This document shows, one piece after another, positions 9,119 to 19,272 of a DNA stretch of 64,000 bases; within the stretch, counting starts at the first letter, position 1, and each line of letters starts with the position of its first letter. Source of the DNA: Nitrospinaceae bacterium (GTDB lineage: Bacteria; Nitrospinota; Nitrospinia; Nitrospinales; VA-1); NCBI GenBank assembly GCA_023271875.1, contig JALPWY010000002.1, positions 1 to 64,000 on the forward strand, given 5' to 3'. The notes beneath the pieces are model-generated. The model was not told the DNA's origin. It did no database searches and worked only from the letters and a program-made list of their open reading frames with translations. The translations under genes were made by a program, and so were the position numbers.

Positions 9119-10549
9119 TTAAATTCCCATCCGACTGGTTAGAATTTTGGTGCCCATGCGGGCTTTAGCAGTGAAGTCGGGCCAGGACCGTACTTTGGTA
9201 ATCTGCTTCATTATGTAGGAGGCACTACTATAGAATCTGGCGTGGCATTCATCTTGAAGTTTCCTTAATTCTTGTTCTGTAAAGTTCTTATTCCAGAATT
9301 GAATTTTAAAATCGACTCTAGGTCGCTCAGCAAAGTCTTGCCAGTAATCTTCTGTAACGATACCTTCGTCGCGCATCTGCTGATATAATTCAGTTTTAGG
9401 ATAGGGAGTGCATATCGAAAATTGTGCATAATCGGGTTTGAGATTTTTGGCGAAATCGACAGTGGCCAACATCTCTTCTCTGGTTTCATGAGGAATGCCG
9501 ATCATCATATAAGCGAAAAAGCCTATCCCAGCCTTGCGAGTCATTTTACAAGCACGTTCTACCTTTTCAGGTGTCTGTCCCTTTTGGAGATATTTCAGGT
9601 GACGTGGGCTCGCCGATTCAATTCCAAAGTGGATACGATAGCACCCCGACTTTTTGAGCGCCTGAAGCACTTCTTCGTTGATGGTGTCCACTCGTGCTGA
9701 AATTTTATAGTTAATTTTTATCCCACGTTCGATAATTAGATTGCAGGTGTCGATAAGGTTTTTCTTATTGATTGTTATCGTATCATCTACAAAAAATAGA
9801 TCGTCTACTCCCATGTTGACTAACTGCTCTATTTCATCAACGACACTTTCCGGAGAACGATATCGGAACTTAGTCTGGCGAATATCGCAGAAGGTGCAAG
9901 CCGCCGGGCATCCTCTAGTCGCCTGGATGCTAAAAAACTGTCTTCCTTCTCCTATGATATGCTTATATTTGCTGACATCAACTAAATGACGTGCAGGAAA
10001 AGGCAGTTCATCAAGGTCTAGTAGTTCAGTTTGCGTTTGATTGATTTTGGATATGCCGTCTTTTTTCCAGCCTAAGCCTTTGATGACTTGCAAGGATTGA
10101 GGGTCTGATATATCTTCTTCAAGAGAGGTGATGAGTTCGGTAAAAATCTTTTCACCTTCACCAAATACAACATAGTCGATATTTGATTGATCGAGAGTTT
10201 CTTTTGGATACATGTTTACATGAGGTCCGCCAAGACAAATTTTGATATTTGGATGTCTGCGTTTGAGCGATTCGGATGTGTGGAGTGCATCAAGCAGATT
10301 GAATGTCATGATGCTCATCGCTACCATGTCGGGCTGAACCTTTTCGACTTGCTCTAGTAGTTCATGTTCAGTGATTCCCTCCGGTGGACAATCAATGAAT
10401 ACTGGTGTGTTTCCGGTAGCACGTTCGTACCATGCAGCGACATACATTAGCCCTAGCTTGGGATAATAGCCTTTTCCACCTTCAAGGGCTTTGGGCACAG
10501 ACGATTCGATGGAGATTGATTCAGGGGGAACTAAAAATAGGATTTTCAT
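9119..10549 (-). CDS. B12-binding domain radical SAM protein
   Basis: MKILFLVPPES..., GGPHVNMYPKETL, CX3CX2C in RGCPAACTFCDIRQ. I place the start at 10549; the listed 10720 start would overlap the divergent gene. Confidence 0.88.
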   Translation of the reverse strand: MKILFLVPPESISIESSVPKALEGGKGYYPKLGLMYVAAWYERATGNTPVFIDCPPEGITEHELLEQVEKVQPDMVAMSIMTFNLLDALHTSESLKRRHPNIKICLGGPHVNMYPKETLDQSNIDYVVFGEGEKIFTELITSLEEDISDPQSLQVIKGLGWKKDGISKINQTQTELLDLDELPFPARHLVDVSKYKHIIGEGRQFFSIQATRGCPAACTFCDIRQTKFRYRSPESVVDEIEQLVNMGVDDLFFVDDTITINKKNLIDTCNLIIERGIKINYKISARVDTINEEVLQALKKSGCYRIHFGIESASPRHLKYLQKGQTPEKVERACKMTRKAGIGFFAYMMIGIPHETREEMLATVDFAKNLKPDYAQFSICTPYPKTELYQQMRDEGIVTEDYWQDFAERPRVDFKIQFWNKNFTEQELRKLQDECHARFYSSASYIMKQITKVRSWPDFTAKARMGTKILTSRMGI

Positions 10550-10620
10550 GAGACTAGGAAGTTTTTCCTTTAAAATCAATAATTTACTATAACACAGAAA
10601 CTTGTAAAGGGCTTTGTCAA

Positions 10621-11586
10621 ATGAAACCAATCGTAACTGTGACCAATATTTTTCCTCAAGTTGCCCTAGACAAACTCTCTTCCGAATGTGATCTAAAAAT
10701 AAATCGAACTTCGCTAACAAAAGAGGAACTTAAGCAGAAGGTCTCGGGAAGTGATGCCGTCATAAGCTACTTAACGGACAGAATTGATCAAGACATTATC
10801 GATCGAGGTACTAAGCTCAAAATTATTGCAAATTATGGAGCTGGTTTTAACAATATTGACGTTACTTATGCATCTGAAAGGGGTATATGGGTTACTAATA
10901 CTCCTAATGTGCTTCATGAAACCACTGCAGATCTTACTTGGGCGATGATTCTTGGAACTGCGCGTCAGATTGTTTCCGCTGACCGCTATACACGAGAGGG
11001 TAAATTTCAGGGTTGGGGAGCTAAACTATTTCTTGGGGGAGATGTATACGAAAAAACTCTTGGGATTATCGGGCTTGGGGAGATAGGTCGGTCTGTGGCA
11101 AGAAGGGCACTCGGATTTAATATGCGAACACTGTATCACCAAAGAAACCTTTTGCCGAGGGAAGAAGAAAAGAAACTCAATGTTGAGTACGCTACTTTTG
11201 AAAAGATTTTGCGAGCATCTGATTTCTTAACTCTTCACGTTCCTCTGACAGAGGAAACAGAGTATATGATAGGTAACGATGAAATTGCCCTTATGAAGAA
11301 AACAGCGTATCTAATTCATACAGCTCGCGGAAAAGTTATCGACGATTATGCCTTGGTTGCGGCCCTCAGGGAAGGTCGACTGGCAGGGGCCGCTTTGGAT
11401 GTTTATGAAGACGAACCAGAGCTTACCGAAGGGATGAGAGAACTTGAAAACCTAATGATACTTCCTCATATTGGAAGCGCCAGTTTTGAGACACGAGACA
11501 AGATGGCCTTGCTGGTAGCCGATAATATTCTCGATGCTCTCGGAGGAAAGGCCCCTCGTAGTTTGGTTCCAGGTTACCCCAAGTAA
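10621..11586 (+). CDS. D-2-hydroxyacid dehydrogenase (glyoxylate/hydroxypyruvate reductase-like)
   Basis: TLGIIGLGEIGRSVARRALGFNM Rossmann motif, HTARGKVIDDYALVAAL, LPHIGSAS. Confidence 0.92.
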   Translation: MKPIVTVTNIFPQVALDKLSSECDLKINRTSLTKEELKQKVSGSDAVISYLTDRIDQDIIDRGTKLKIIANYGAGFNNIDVTYASERGIWVTNTPNVLHETTADLTWAMILGTARQIVSADRYTREGKFQGWGAKLFLGGDVYEKTLGIIGLGEIGRSVARRALGFNMRTLYHQRNLLPREEEKKLNVEYATFEKILRASDFLTLHVPLTEETEYMIGNDEIALMKKTAYLIHTARGKVIDDYALVAALREGRLAGAALDVYEDEPELTEGMRELENLMILPHIGSASFETRDKMALLVADNILDALGGKAPRSLVPGYPK

Positions 11587-11597
11587 TTTTTTTTGTT

Positions 11598-13580
11598 TTA
11601 ATTTAACTCTCTAGGAGGATCCGGATTAAGGCGAGCTTTAAGCTCTTTGACATTAACTCTGAGTTGACTGACCACAAATGCTGCCCTTTTTCGGAGTGAA
11701 TCTCCTGTGGCCGATTTCGCTTCGGCGCCTATTCCTGAAATAATTTTTCGAATATCGTCAAGTTTGTCTTCTAAATCCTGGCTTCTTTTTTCACTAAAAC
11801 TCTTTGCTAAAGCTCCTTTGAGTCCACCACCGTCATAATATTTTGTGATTGCCATCAAGGCACGCTTTCGCGATACGTATTTTTTTCCACCCTCCCAGTC
11901 TTGTATTGCCTGTTCTAGTTCATTATCTATATTATCAACAACAGCGTTGTAATCGACTGGGTCGACCATGTCATGGATTTCTCCAGAAAGAGAAGCAGTT
12001 TTAATATCGAAATTAAAAGTTTTGTCTTCGCCATTTAGGTCAGCAGATTTTAAGTTGGCTTCGACATCTCCGGGAGCTAGGTGAGGTGTCCAGGCTTGCA
12101 TGATGTAACGGGCACTCTTTACCTCATTGAATTCGTATTTACCTTGTTTGTCGGGCTGGGTGTAGTAACCGTTGGGGACAACGAAGATAGTACCCACCAT
12201 ATCCTTATGAAGGTTGCATCGCAGGACGATTGGGCCTGGTTGAAGAAGAGAGACGGTTTTGACCATACCTGAAGACATGGCACCCAGATTAAATTGATTG
12301 TTCAGGGATTTAGAATAAATATTATGTACTTCAGTATCTTGATTAGAAAACTTAACGATGGAGCCAATCGGAACTATCGTGTGCTTAGGGGAAAACTGTA
12401 GGTCGCTTTGATCAACAGTGAGTTCAAGAGTTTTTTGATTTGGTATTTTCATCTTTGTTTTTGTTTCCAGGAATATGATCGCATTGGAACCGGGCGGTTT
12501 TCCGTTGATGAGCATCGTCCCCTTGACGTGGGTTGTTGCTTTTTTCATCTTGGACCCCTCGTCCATTTTATGATCTGATCCCTCTGGTTTTGCTTCTTCC
12601 GCCTGTGATGTTTTTATAGGAGCAGTATCTATTTTGGCTTCCTTGACCACCGGCTCAGGTTTTTTCTCTTCTTCTTTTTTAGGAGGAGTTGGGTTATACC
12701 GTCCTAGGGCGGTTAGGAACTGAACGACGAAAGGTTTTTCGAATTGTTTCTTGTCTATAGCGATGGCTCTTTCAAAGTGTGGTGCGGCTTCTTCAAATTT
12801 CTTTTTCAGACTGAGGGCTATTGCTAGGTCGAAGTGACCCCAACCGAAATCAGGTCTTAAGTGGGTAACCTTCAAAAGGGACTTGATTTCTTCGTCGTAA
12901 TTATTTTTTTGTCCATAGGCCTTTCCAAGATAGTACCAGCCCATGTGGTAAGATGGGCGAAGTTCGACCGTCTTCAGGAATAATTTAATGGCCTCATCAG
13001 TAGCTTTCTCTCTAAAGCGCGAGACACCCCAATTGAAGATAATTTCCGCGTCGTTGGGCGATAGTTCCAGAGCTTTTGCAAAGTGACGGTTGGCGCCTTT
13101 ATATTTTTCCTGCACTCGAAGTGCAGTGCCCCAAAGCGCAAAAACCTCAGGTGAATCCGGGCTGATTTTCGCTGCTTTTTCAAATTCCACATCGGCGCTG
13201 TTAAATTTCCCATCTTCAATGAGCTGCATTCCTTTTTGGATATGCTCCAGCGTCTTCCTTGGTAGCTGGTAATCAGCTGGTTTGGGCGCAGGGTTTGGGG
13301 TTGAAATATTGGAGAAGTTCGGTCGTGTGGTTTCGGTGAAACGTTCTAATTCCGGTTTTACTTTTGCGTCATAGTTGTTTTCAAAATTCGCGGATGTTTT
13401 TTGGAATTTGGTATATGGTTCGAGTTTTGTTTCTGGTGTTGAAAAATGCATTAGAGACCATAACCCAGCGACTACCACAATTGTCCAGAATGTTGGTTTA
13501 ATAATTTTTTTACCAACATTTGACAATGTTACGTCATTGATATCGGTGGTATTTTTTTGCTTTGGGTTCTTATTTTTCAT
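11598..13580 (-). CDS. Membrane-anchored TPR protein with cupredoxin-like domain
   Basis: N-terminal TM segment, TPR repeats (PEVFALWGTALRVQEKYKGANRHFAKALELSPND), then cupredoxin-like VHNIYS...LRCNLHKDMVGTIFVVPN. Confidence 0.75.
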   Translation of the reverse strand: MKNKNPKQKNTTDINDVTLSNVGKKIIKPTFWTIVVVAGLWSLMHFSTPETKLEPYTKFQKTSANFENNYDAKVKPELERFTETTRPNFSNISTPNPAPKPADYQLPRKTLEHIQKGMQLIEDGKFNSADVEFEKAAKISPDSPEVFALWGTALRVQEKYKGANRHFAKALELSPNDAEIIFNWGVSRFREKATDEAIKLFLKTVELRPSYHMGWYYLGKAYGQKNNYDEEIKSLLKVTHLRPDFGWGHFDLAIALSLKKKFEEAAPHFERAIAIDKKQFEKPFVVQFLTALGRYNPTPPKKEEEKKPEPVVKEAKIDTAPIKTSQAEEAKPEGSDHKMDEGSKMKKATTHVKGTMLINGKPPGSNAIIFLETKTKMKIPNQKTLELTVDQSDLQFSPKHTIVPIGSIVKFSNQDTEVHNIYSKSLNNQFNLGAMSSGMVKTVSLLQPGPIVLRCNLHKDMVGTIFVVPNGYYTQPDKQGKYEFNEVKSARYIMQAWTPHLAPGDVEANLKSADLNGEDKTFNFDIKTASLSGEIHDMVDPVDYNAVVDNIDNELEQAIQDWEGGKKYVSRKRALMAITKYYDGGGLKGALAKSFSEKRSQDLEDKLDDIRKIISGIGAEAKSATGDSLRKRAAFVVSQLRVNVKELKARLNPDPPRELN

Positions 13581-13653
13581 CTAGACCGAGCCAAAAGTTT
13601 TATGAGGTTATTAAGGTGTTAGAAAGGCTATTCGGTTTGTTTCGTTGTTTTGT

Positions 13654-13908
13654 TTATTGGTATTCAGAAATATGTCTGGCTGGAGGAATTCTCAAACCAT
13701 TTTTATTTGGGAGATCATCAAGAGTGACAGGTTTTTGTAAATCGGCGTGAGGTTTACCTTGAATCTTCGCTGCAAACGAGGAGAATTTATATCGAGTATT
13801 TTTAGAACCACACTCAGAACACTCGGATTCCTCTTTGTTAGTATCCGTAGACTGCAGTAGGGTGAAATCCATCTGACAATTTTCGCAGAAATATTCGTAG
13901 AGAGGCAT
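13654..13908 (-). CDS. FmdB-family putative regulatory zinc-ribbon protein
   Basis: MPLYEYFCENCQMDFTLLQS...CSECGSKNTRYKFSSF; start reassigned to 13908. Confidence 0.85.
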   Translation of the reverse strand: MPLYEYFCENCQMDFTLLQSTDTNKEESECSECGSKNTRYKFSSFAAKIQGKPHADLQKPVTLDDLPNKNGLRIPPARHISEYQ

Positions 13909-14181
13909 AAAGTTTTCCTTGTAGATCGGGACGACTGACCACAATGGGGTTGAAATCACATGAATATTAAGATTTAATCATAGCTTCAGAGGGTCTGTCA
14001 ATTTGTTTTGACTGGTTTTACAGGTTATGCACTATCTAAAGTTAGAATGAATAGTCAGAAACCGACTCGATATGTTTTCGCATGAGGTTTATGGACTCGC
14101 TTTATTAAAGTACCTTCCGAACGCTTTCAGATAGAATTATTAGTCAATATATTCCCTCAAATGATATAGGCAGACACTACG

Positions 14182-15360
14182 ATGAAGACCCTTTCCGCAA
14201 AATCACATCTGTCCAGAGAGCTCGTTAGAAGCCTTAGAGGAAAATCAGGATACCTGACCAACCAGTCCATTGAGCTTGCCTGTCATGAAGGAATGATACA
14301 TTCTCGAGTAACCTTGCTGGCATCTCAGTTTCAACCGGTGAGTCTTGATCTCAGGTTGGGCAACCATGCCTATCGTATTCAGAGTAGTTTTCTGCCGGAA
14401 AATGATACCGTGAACATCAAGTTGAACGAGGTAAAACTCTACGATATTGATTTGCGAGACGGAGGTATTTTAGAAAAAGGGGCAATTTACCTCATCCCTC
14501 TACTAGAAGAACTGGCTTTTCCTGAAAATTTTCAAGGACGCACTAATCCAAAAAGCTCTACCGGAAGACTGGACATGTTTACCCGTGTGATTGTCGACTA
14601 TGGGCACAGATTTGACGAAATTCCTAACGGATATAAAGGAAAAATGTATTTAGAGGTTATTCCTAGGTCATTCCCCGTAAGAGTAAGAGAGGGGCTACAA
14701 TTGAACCAGTTGCGTATTTTCCAGGGGAACCCGCATCTTTCCGATATACAATTAAAAAATCATTATAAAAAAACCCCCATTTTATTTGGTAATGGTGGCA
14801 GGTCGGTCGGAGTGGATAAAGTGAAGGTCGACAATGGTTTGTTCATTAGTTTGGATCTTGCCGGAACGAGAAGGGACCGTATTGTTGCCTACAAGGCAAA
14901 AACCAACTCCAGTGTTATTGATATGAGCCTTAACCGCCATTTTCACCCGATGGATTTTTGGGAACCGATTACTTTGACTCAGATCAGGAATAAACGGTTG
15001 ATTCTGGAGCCAGAAAGCTTCTACATAATGATGTCAAAAGAAAAAATTTGCATCTGGCCTCATTTGCTTGCAGAGATGGTTGCTTATGAACCAAACAGTG
15101 GTGAATTGCGTACCCACTATGCTGGTTTTTTTGATCCGGGTTTTGGTTGGAATGGTGGCAAGGCCTTAAAAAATCAAGGGACTCGTGCCGTCATGGAGGT
15201 TCGCCCGCATGATGTTCCTTTCATGGTAGAAGATGGGCAAACCTTTTGTCGACTTAAATTTGAAAGCGTTATTGAGAAACCTACGAAAGTGTATGGGAAA
15301 AAAATCAAATCGAATTACCATTCTCAGGGACTTGCGCTGAGTAAGTATTTTAAGGAATAA
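14182..15360 (+). CDS. 2'-deoxycytidine 5'-triphosphate deaminase family protein (two-domain form)
   Basis: QPVSLDLRLGNHAYRIQSSFLP, FQGRTNPKSSTGRLDMFTRVIVDYGHRFDEIP, second half with similar AGFFDPGFGWNG and AVMEVRPHDVPFMVEDGQ. Confidence 0.8.
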   Translation: MKTLSAKSHLSRELVRSLRGKSGYLTNQSIELACHEGMIHSRVTLLASQFQPVSLDLRLGNHAYRIQSSFLPENDTVNIKLNEVKLYDIDLRDGGILEKGAIYLIPLLEELAFPENFQGRTNPKSSTGRLDMFTRVIVDYGHRFDEIPNGYKGKMYLEVIPRSFPVRVREGLQLNQLRIFQGNPHLSDIQLKNHYKKTPILFGNGGRSVGVDKVKVDNGLFISLDLAGTRRDRIVAYKAKTNSSVIDMSLNRHFHPMDFWEPITLTQIRNKRLILEPESFYIMMSKEKICIWPHLLAEMVAYEPNSGELRTHYAGFFDPGFGWNGGKALKNQGTRAVMEVRPHDVPFMVEDGQTFCRLKFESVIEKPTKVYGKKIKSNYHSQGLALSKYFKE

Positions 15361-15472
15361 ATGTTACAAGCCAATTTTTTGTGTTGCCGATTTATTTTTG
15401 CAGAGAACAGGTTAAGTAGATAGAATGGCCTTTGGAACTATTTTTTTACGGTAATTTAAAAGGGAATTACTG

Positions 15473-16141
15473 GTGGAACAAGAAGAAATTAAAGCAATCA
15501 TTGAGAATATCCTTTTGGCCGCAGACCAACCAGTAAGCGAAACTCAGTTTAAAAATTTACTTGGTGGTGAAGTCGAAAAAGTTTCCTTTAAATCAGTTTT
15601 AGAAGAATTGATAAACGAGTATAGCTCGAGGAACTTGCAGATTCTTCAGGTCGCAGAGGGGTACCAGTTGTGCACGCGTCATGATTATTCTGATTGGGTT
15701 CGCAAGTTCCTGAAATTTGACAAAACGACAAAATTATCTCAGCCTAGTCTGGATACGCTTGCCATTATAGCTTATAAACAACCCTTGACTAAGGCAGAGG
15801 TTGAAGAGATTCGTGGTGTTGACTCGAGTGGTGTGGTCCGAACCTTGCTGGAAAAAAAAGTTATTTCTCCAGCAGGGCGCAAAAAAGTTCCAGGTCGGCC
15901 AATTATGTATCGAACTACACGTAAGTTCCTTGAATATTTCGGATTGAGGGACTTGAGTGATTTGCCTACCTTGGAGGATTTTAAGGAGAGCGAGTTAGAG
16001 GGCCAGGTCTCCCCAGACCAAACAACACTACCATTTGATGAACTATCTGGAGATTCCGCTGAGGAAATGGTGGATACGGTTTCTGAGGTAGAAGCTCAGT
16101 CAACAGACCCTTCCGATTTTGATTCCTCGAGTGGTTCTTAA
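15473..16141 (+). CDS. scpB: Segregation and condensation protein B
   Basis: LSQPSLDTLAIIAYKQPLTKAEVEEIRGVDSSGVVRTLLEKKVI...GRPIMYRTTRKFLEYFGL. Confidence 0.95.
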   Translation: MEQEEIKAIIENILLAADQPVSETQFKNLLGGEVEKVSFKSVLEELINEYSSRNLQILQVAEGYQLCTRHDYSDWVRKFLKFDKTTKLSQPSLDTLAIIAYKQPLTKAEVEEIRGVDSSGVVRTLLEKKVISPAGRKKVPGRPIMYRTTRKFLEYFGLRDLSDLPTLEDFKESELEGQVSPDQTTLPFDELSGDSAEEMVDTVSEVEAQSTDPSDFDSSSGS

Positions 16142-16192
16142 TTAGATACCAATTATAAAATCTTCACGCTAATTCTTCTTTACCTTAAGTAA

Positions 16193-16987
16193 ATGAAAAC
16201 CCGCTTGCAAAAAGTAATTGCTGATGCAGGATTAGCCTCACGCCGAGAAGCTGAACGGTGGATTACGGAAGGTCGTGTGAAGGTCAATGGTAATGTGATT
16301 ACAAAATTGGGAACAACCGTAGACCCTTTTTTGGACGAGATTCGCGCTCGTGGAAAATTAATTCCTCGGCCACAGGGAAGAGTATTTATTCTTCTCAACA
16401 AGCCCTCAAATTTTCTCACGACAATGGGCGAGGATGAACGTGGGCGTAAAACCGTCATGGATTTGATTAAAAATATTCCTGCTCGTATTTTCCCGGTGGG
16501 ACGGCTTGATTATAATACACAAGGTGCTCTATTACTTAGTAGCGATGGGACTTTATCTAAAAAACTACTTGATCCGAAATATAAGGTACCCCGTACTTAC
16601 TTGGTTAAAGTGAGGGGAGTCCCGGATGAAAAAACTTTGCGTCGCCTTAGGCGAGGGGTAGGATTGGACAACCAATCAACCATGCCACTAGAGGCTGAAG
16701 TTGATCGTGTCAGTGGAAAAAATAGCTTCGTGAAAATTACAATGTTTGAAGGGAAAAATCGACACGTTAAACGGATTTGTGAGGTTATTGGTCATCCCGT
16801 GATAAGATTGAAGCGAACTCACTTTGGGAACATAAGTCTAGTGGGACTTCCTTTAGGTGCATATAGGTTTTTAGCGCCACGGGAAATTAAATCCTTAGAG
16901 TTGCTAGTTACAAAAGAAGCGGAAGAGGGCAAAAGAACGCTGCGACGATCGATGGCAAGATCAAAACGATTTCAGGCTAAGCCATGA
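16193..16987 (+). CDS. rluB: Ribosomal large subunit pseudouridine synthase B family
   Basis: S4 domain RLQKVIADAGLASRREAERWI, FPVGRLDYNTQGALLLSSDG. Confidence 0.93.
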   Translation: MKTRLQKVIADAGLASRREAERWITEGRVKVNGNVITKLGTTVDPFLDEIRARGKLIPRPQGRVFILLNKPSNFLTTMGEDERGRKTVMDLIKNIPARIFPVGRLDYNTQGALLLSSDGTLSKKLLDPKYKVPRTYLVKVRGVPDEKTLRRLRRGVGLDNQSTMPLEAEVDRVSGKNSFVKITMFEGKNRHVKRICEVIGHPVIRLKRTHFGNISLVGLPLGAYRFLAPREIKSLELLVTKEAEEGKRTLRRSMARSKRFQAKP

Positions 16988-17976
16988 TATTTAAAGAATT
17001 ATTTCCAAAGGTTTGTTTTGGAGTAGCTTTGATTTTTATGATACTTGGGAAAACTTTTATTTCTTTTGCCCAGTTTGATTTTGATACGCCTTACGAGGTA
17101 AGCGCGGAAGTTGCGGTGGTGAATAACGATTTTGTTAAAGCTAGAAAAAAAGCTATCAAAATAGCTTTAAAATCTTCGCTAGAACAGAGCTTACGAGAAA
17201 TTTTGGGGGATGATGAATTTCAACAAAATTGGCAGGAAATGCAAAGAATGTTGAAAGTATCTAATAAATATGTGAAATCCTATCGCTTTTTAGAAGCTCA
17301 TGATGATTCTGTAGAGTTGATGAGTAGTATTAAGCTCGAAGTAAATTTGTTTCAGGAAGCGATTAGTAAAACCTTAAGCCGAAGGGGAGTTGCGGCAGGA
17401 TTAGAAGGAATAGAGCAGATTATTATTCTAATTAATGAAAGTAGTTTGAGTTCTAATGGAGAATCAAATTTTTGGGAAGAAGCGCCGATTTCCGAAATGT
17501 TGTTAACTAGAAGTTTTGTAGAGGCAGGCATGCCTGTTGTGAGGAGAAATGCTTTGCGTCACGAAATTTCTAAGAAAATGGTAGAGCGCGCAATAGGTGG
17601 TAATATTTCAGGCGCAGTGGATATAGGGTCGAAACTAGGAGCAGATATCGTTGTCATAGGGAAGGCCACCTCCTCTATGGTAGGTAGAAAAGGAGCGAAT
17701 GAGCAAAAGATTCGAGTTGGGATCAATGTCAAGGTTGTTTCGTCTCGTCAGTCGATGGTAGTGGCGGCAAAAAGTGATTTTGCTACAGCTTCTGAAAATG
17801 AAATTTTTGCAAGTGAACTAGAAGCTTTTCGTCGCGCTGGGAAAAAAATAACAAAATTTCTTATTCCCGCCATACAAGAACATTGGACACCGGAATCAAA
17901 AAAGAAAGAGGCCCAACGCACAGTTCCCCCAGTTTCTAAAATGGATAACCCACCGTTGCCTTTTGGTGATCTTTGA
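16984..17976 (+). CDS. Secreted protein of unknown function (possibly FlgT-like or related outer-membrane assembly family)
   Basis: Signal-like N-terminus; VVNNDFVKARKKAIKIALKSSLEQSLREIL; ATG overlaps rluB stop. Confidence 0.6.
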   Translation: MIFKELFPKVCFGVALIFMILGKTFISFAQFDFDTPYEVSAEVAVVNNDFVKARKKAIKIALKSSLEQSLREILGDDEFQQNWQEMQRMLKVSNKYVKSYRFLEAHDDSVELMSSIKLEVNLFQEAISKTLSRRGVAAGLEGIEQIIILINESSLSSNGESNFWEEAPISEMLLTRSFVEAGMPVVRRNALRHEISKKMVERAIGGNISGAVDIGSKLGADIVVIGKATSSMVGRKGANEQKIRVGINVKVVSSRQSMVVAAKSDFATASENEIFASELEAFRRAGKKITKFLIPAIQEHWTPESKKKEAQRTVPPVSKMDNPPLPFGDL

Positions 17977-19042
17977 TATGACTCGAGAGAGAAACACGCA
18001 AACAATATATTTTGTTATTGTCGGGGTTTTACTGGCCGTAATTTTTTTCTACTTTTCTCGCCGTGTGCTCACGCCATTCTTCATCGCCTTTGCTTTGGCA
18101 TATCTATTGGATCCAGTTACAGATCGATTAGAGTCTTTGAAAATTTCCAGAACCTTTGCAGTTTTGGTTCTAATGGCAGGAGTTTTTTCTCTTGTCACTG
18201 GGATTGGACTTTTGATTTTTCCATTGCTTAAACTACAGGCAGAACATTTGGTTTTTAACTTGCCCAATTATATTGCGATCATGCAAGAATGGATGTACCC
18301 ATTATTAGGAGTAGTTGGTGAACCCGAGAAGATACAAGGAATTCTGAATAGAGAACTTCTAAAGGTCGGAGAACTTCCTCTTAAAGTAATTTCATCGGTC
18401 ACGTCAATTTTATGGGGTTCGGTAGCAGGTTTGTTTAGTTTTATTTTACTTTTGGCTAATCTCGTGATTATTCCGGTGGTTATGTTTTACTTGCTTCGAG
18501 ATTATGATCTGATAAATAAAAAAATGCTCAGTTTTGTTCCTGCAAGATCTAGGGAACAGGTGCTGCGTTTGATAAAGGAAATAGATGGGGTTCTTGCAGG
18601 TTTTGTCAGGGGACAATTAATAGTTGGTTTAATTATGGCGGGGCTTTATAGTATCGGGTTGTTTTTTTGTGGCACCCCAATGAGTTTGTTTATAGGTTTA
18701 TTGGCGGGATTAGCTAGTTTGGTACCCTACCTAGGCTTAGTCTTTGGGTTTGTTCCAGCAGCGATATTAACTTTCATGCAGACTCAGGACTGGGTGCTTG
18801 TTTTTGGTGTGGCAGGAGTTTTTGCAGTGGTTCAGGGTTTAGAGGGTATGATAATTACTCCGCGTATCGTCGGTGAAAAAATAGGGTTACATCCGGTAGC
18901 AATCATATTGGCTGTTTTGTTGGGAGCAGAGTTCTTTGGACTGGTGGGAATCATAGTTTCGGTGCCTGTAGCGGCCGCACTCAACGTTCTTTTTACTCAT
19001 GGGCTCAATGAGTACAAATCCTCTTCATTTTATACCTCTTAA
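17963..19042 (+). CDS. AI-2E family transporter (PerM-like)
   Basis: Multiple TMs; FALAYLLDPVTDRLE; GLASLVPYLGLVFGFVPAAILTF; VVQGLEGMIITPRIVGEKIGLHP. Confidence 0.92.
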   Translation: MVIFDMTRERNTQTIYFVIVGVLLAVIFFYFSRRVLTPFFIAFALAYLLDPVTDRLESLKISRTFAVLVLMAGVFSLVTGIGLLIFPLLKLQAEHLVFNLPNYIAIMQEWMYPLLGVVGEPEKIQGILNRELLKVGELPLKVISSVTSILWGSVAGLFSFILLLANLVIIPVVMFYLLRDYDLINKKMLSFVPARSREQVLRLIKEIDGVLAGFVRGQLIVGLIMAGLYSIGLFFCGTPMSLFIGLLAGLASLVPYLGLVFGFVPAAILTFMQTQDWVLVFGVAGVFAVVQGLEGMIITPRIVGEKIGLHPVAIILAVLLGAEFFGLVGIIVSVPVAAALNVLFTHGLNEYKSSSFYTS

Positions 19043-19272
19043 ACAGTACCGTTGAGATTAATTCCCAAATTTGATTCAAATGTTGGCGAGGTGCTCCATA
19101 GTAGGCAGAAAGTTCTGTTCTGAGTTTCGCTGCTACGCCATAATCATAAAATCAACTACAAAACAAAGTTTTTGTTAATTTGCCCGTGTTTATTCTAAGT
19201 ACTTGGTAAAAAATTCTAAAAAGGATACAATTAATCATCAATAAAAATAAAGCTTATTTCATAGGGTAATTC

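Noticed and set aside
10550-10720. Upstream extension of the radical SAM ORF to 10720
   Set aside because: It would overlap the divergent dehydrogenase start; MKILFLVPPES at 10549 is the natural B12-binding domain N-terminus.
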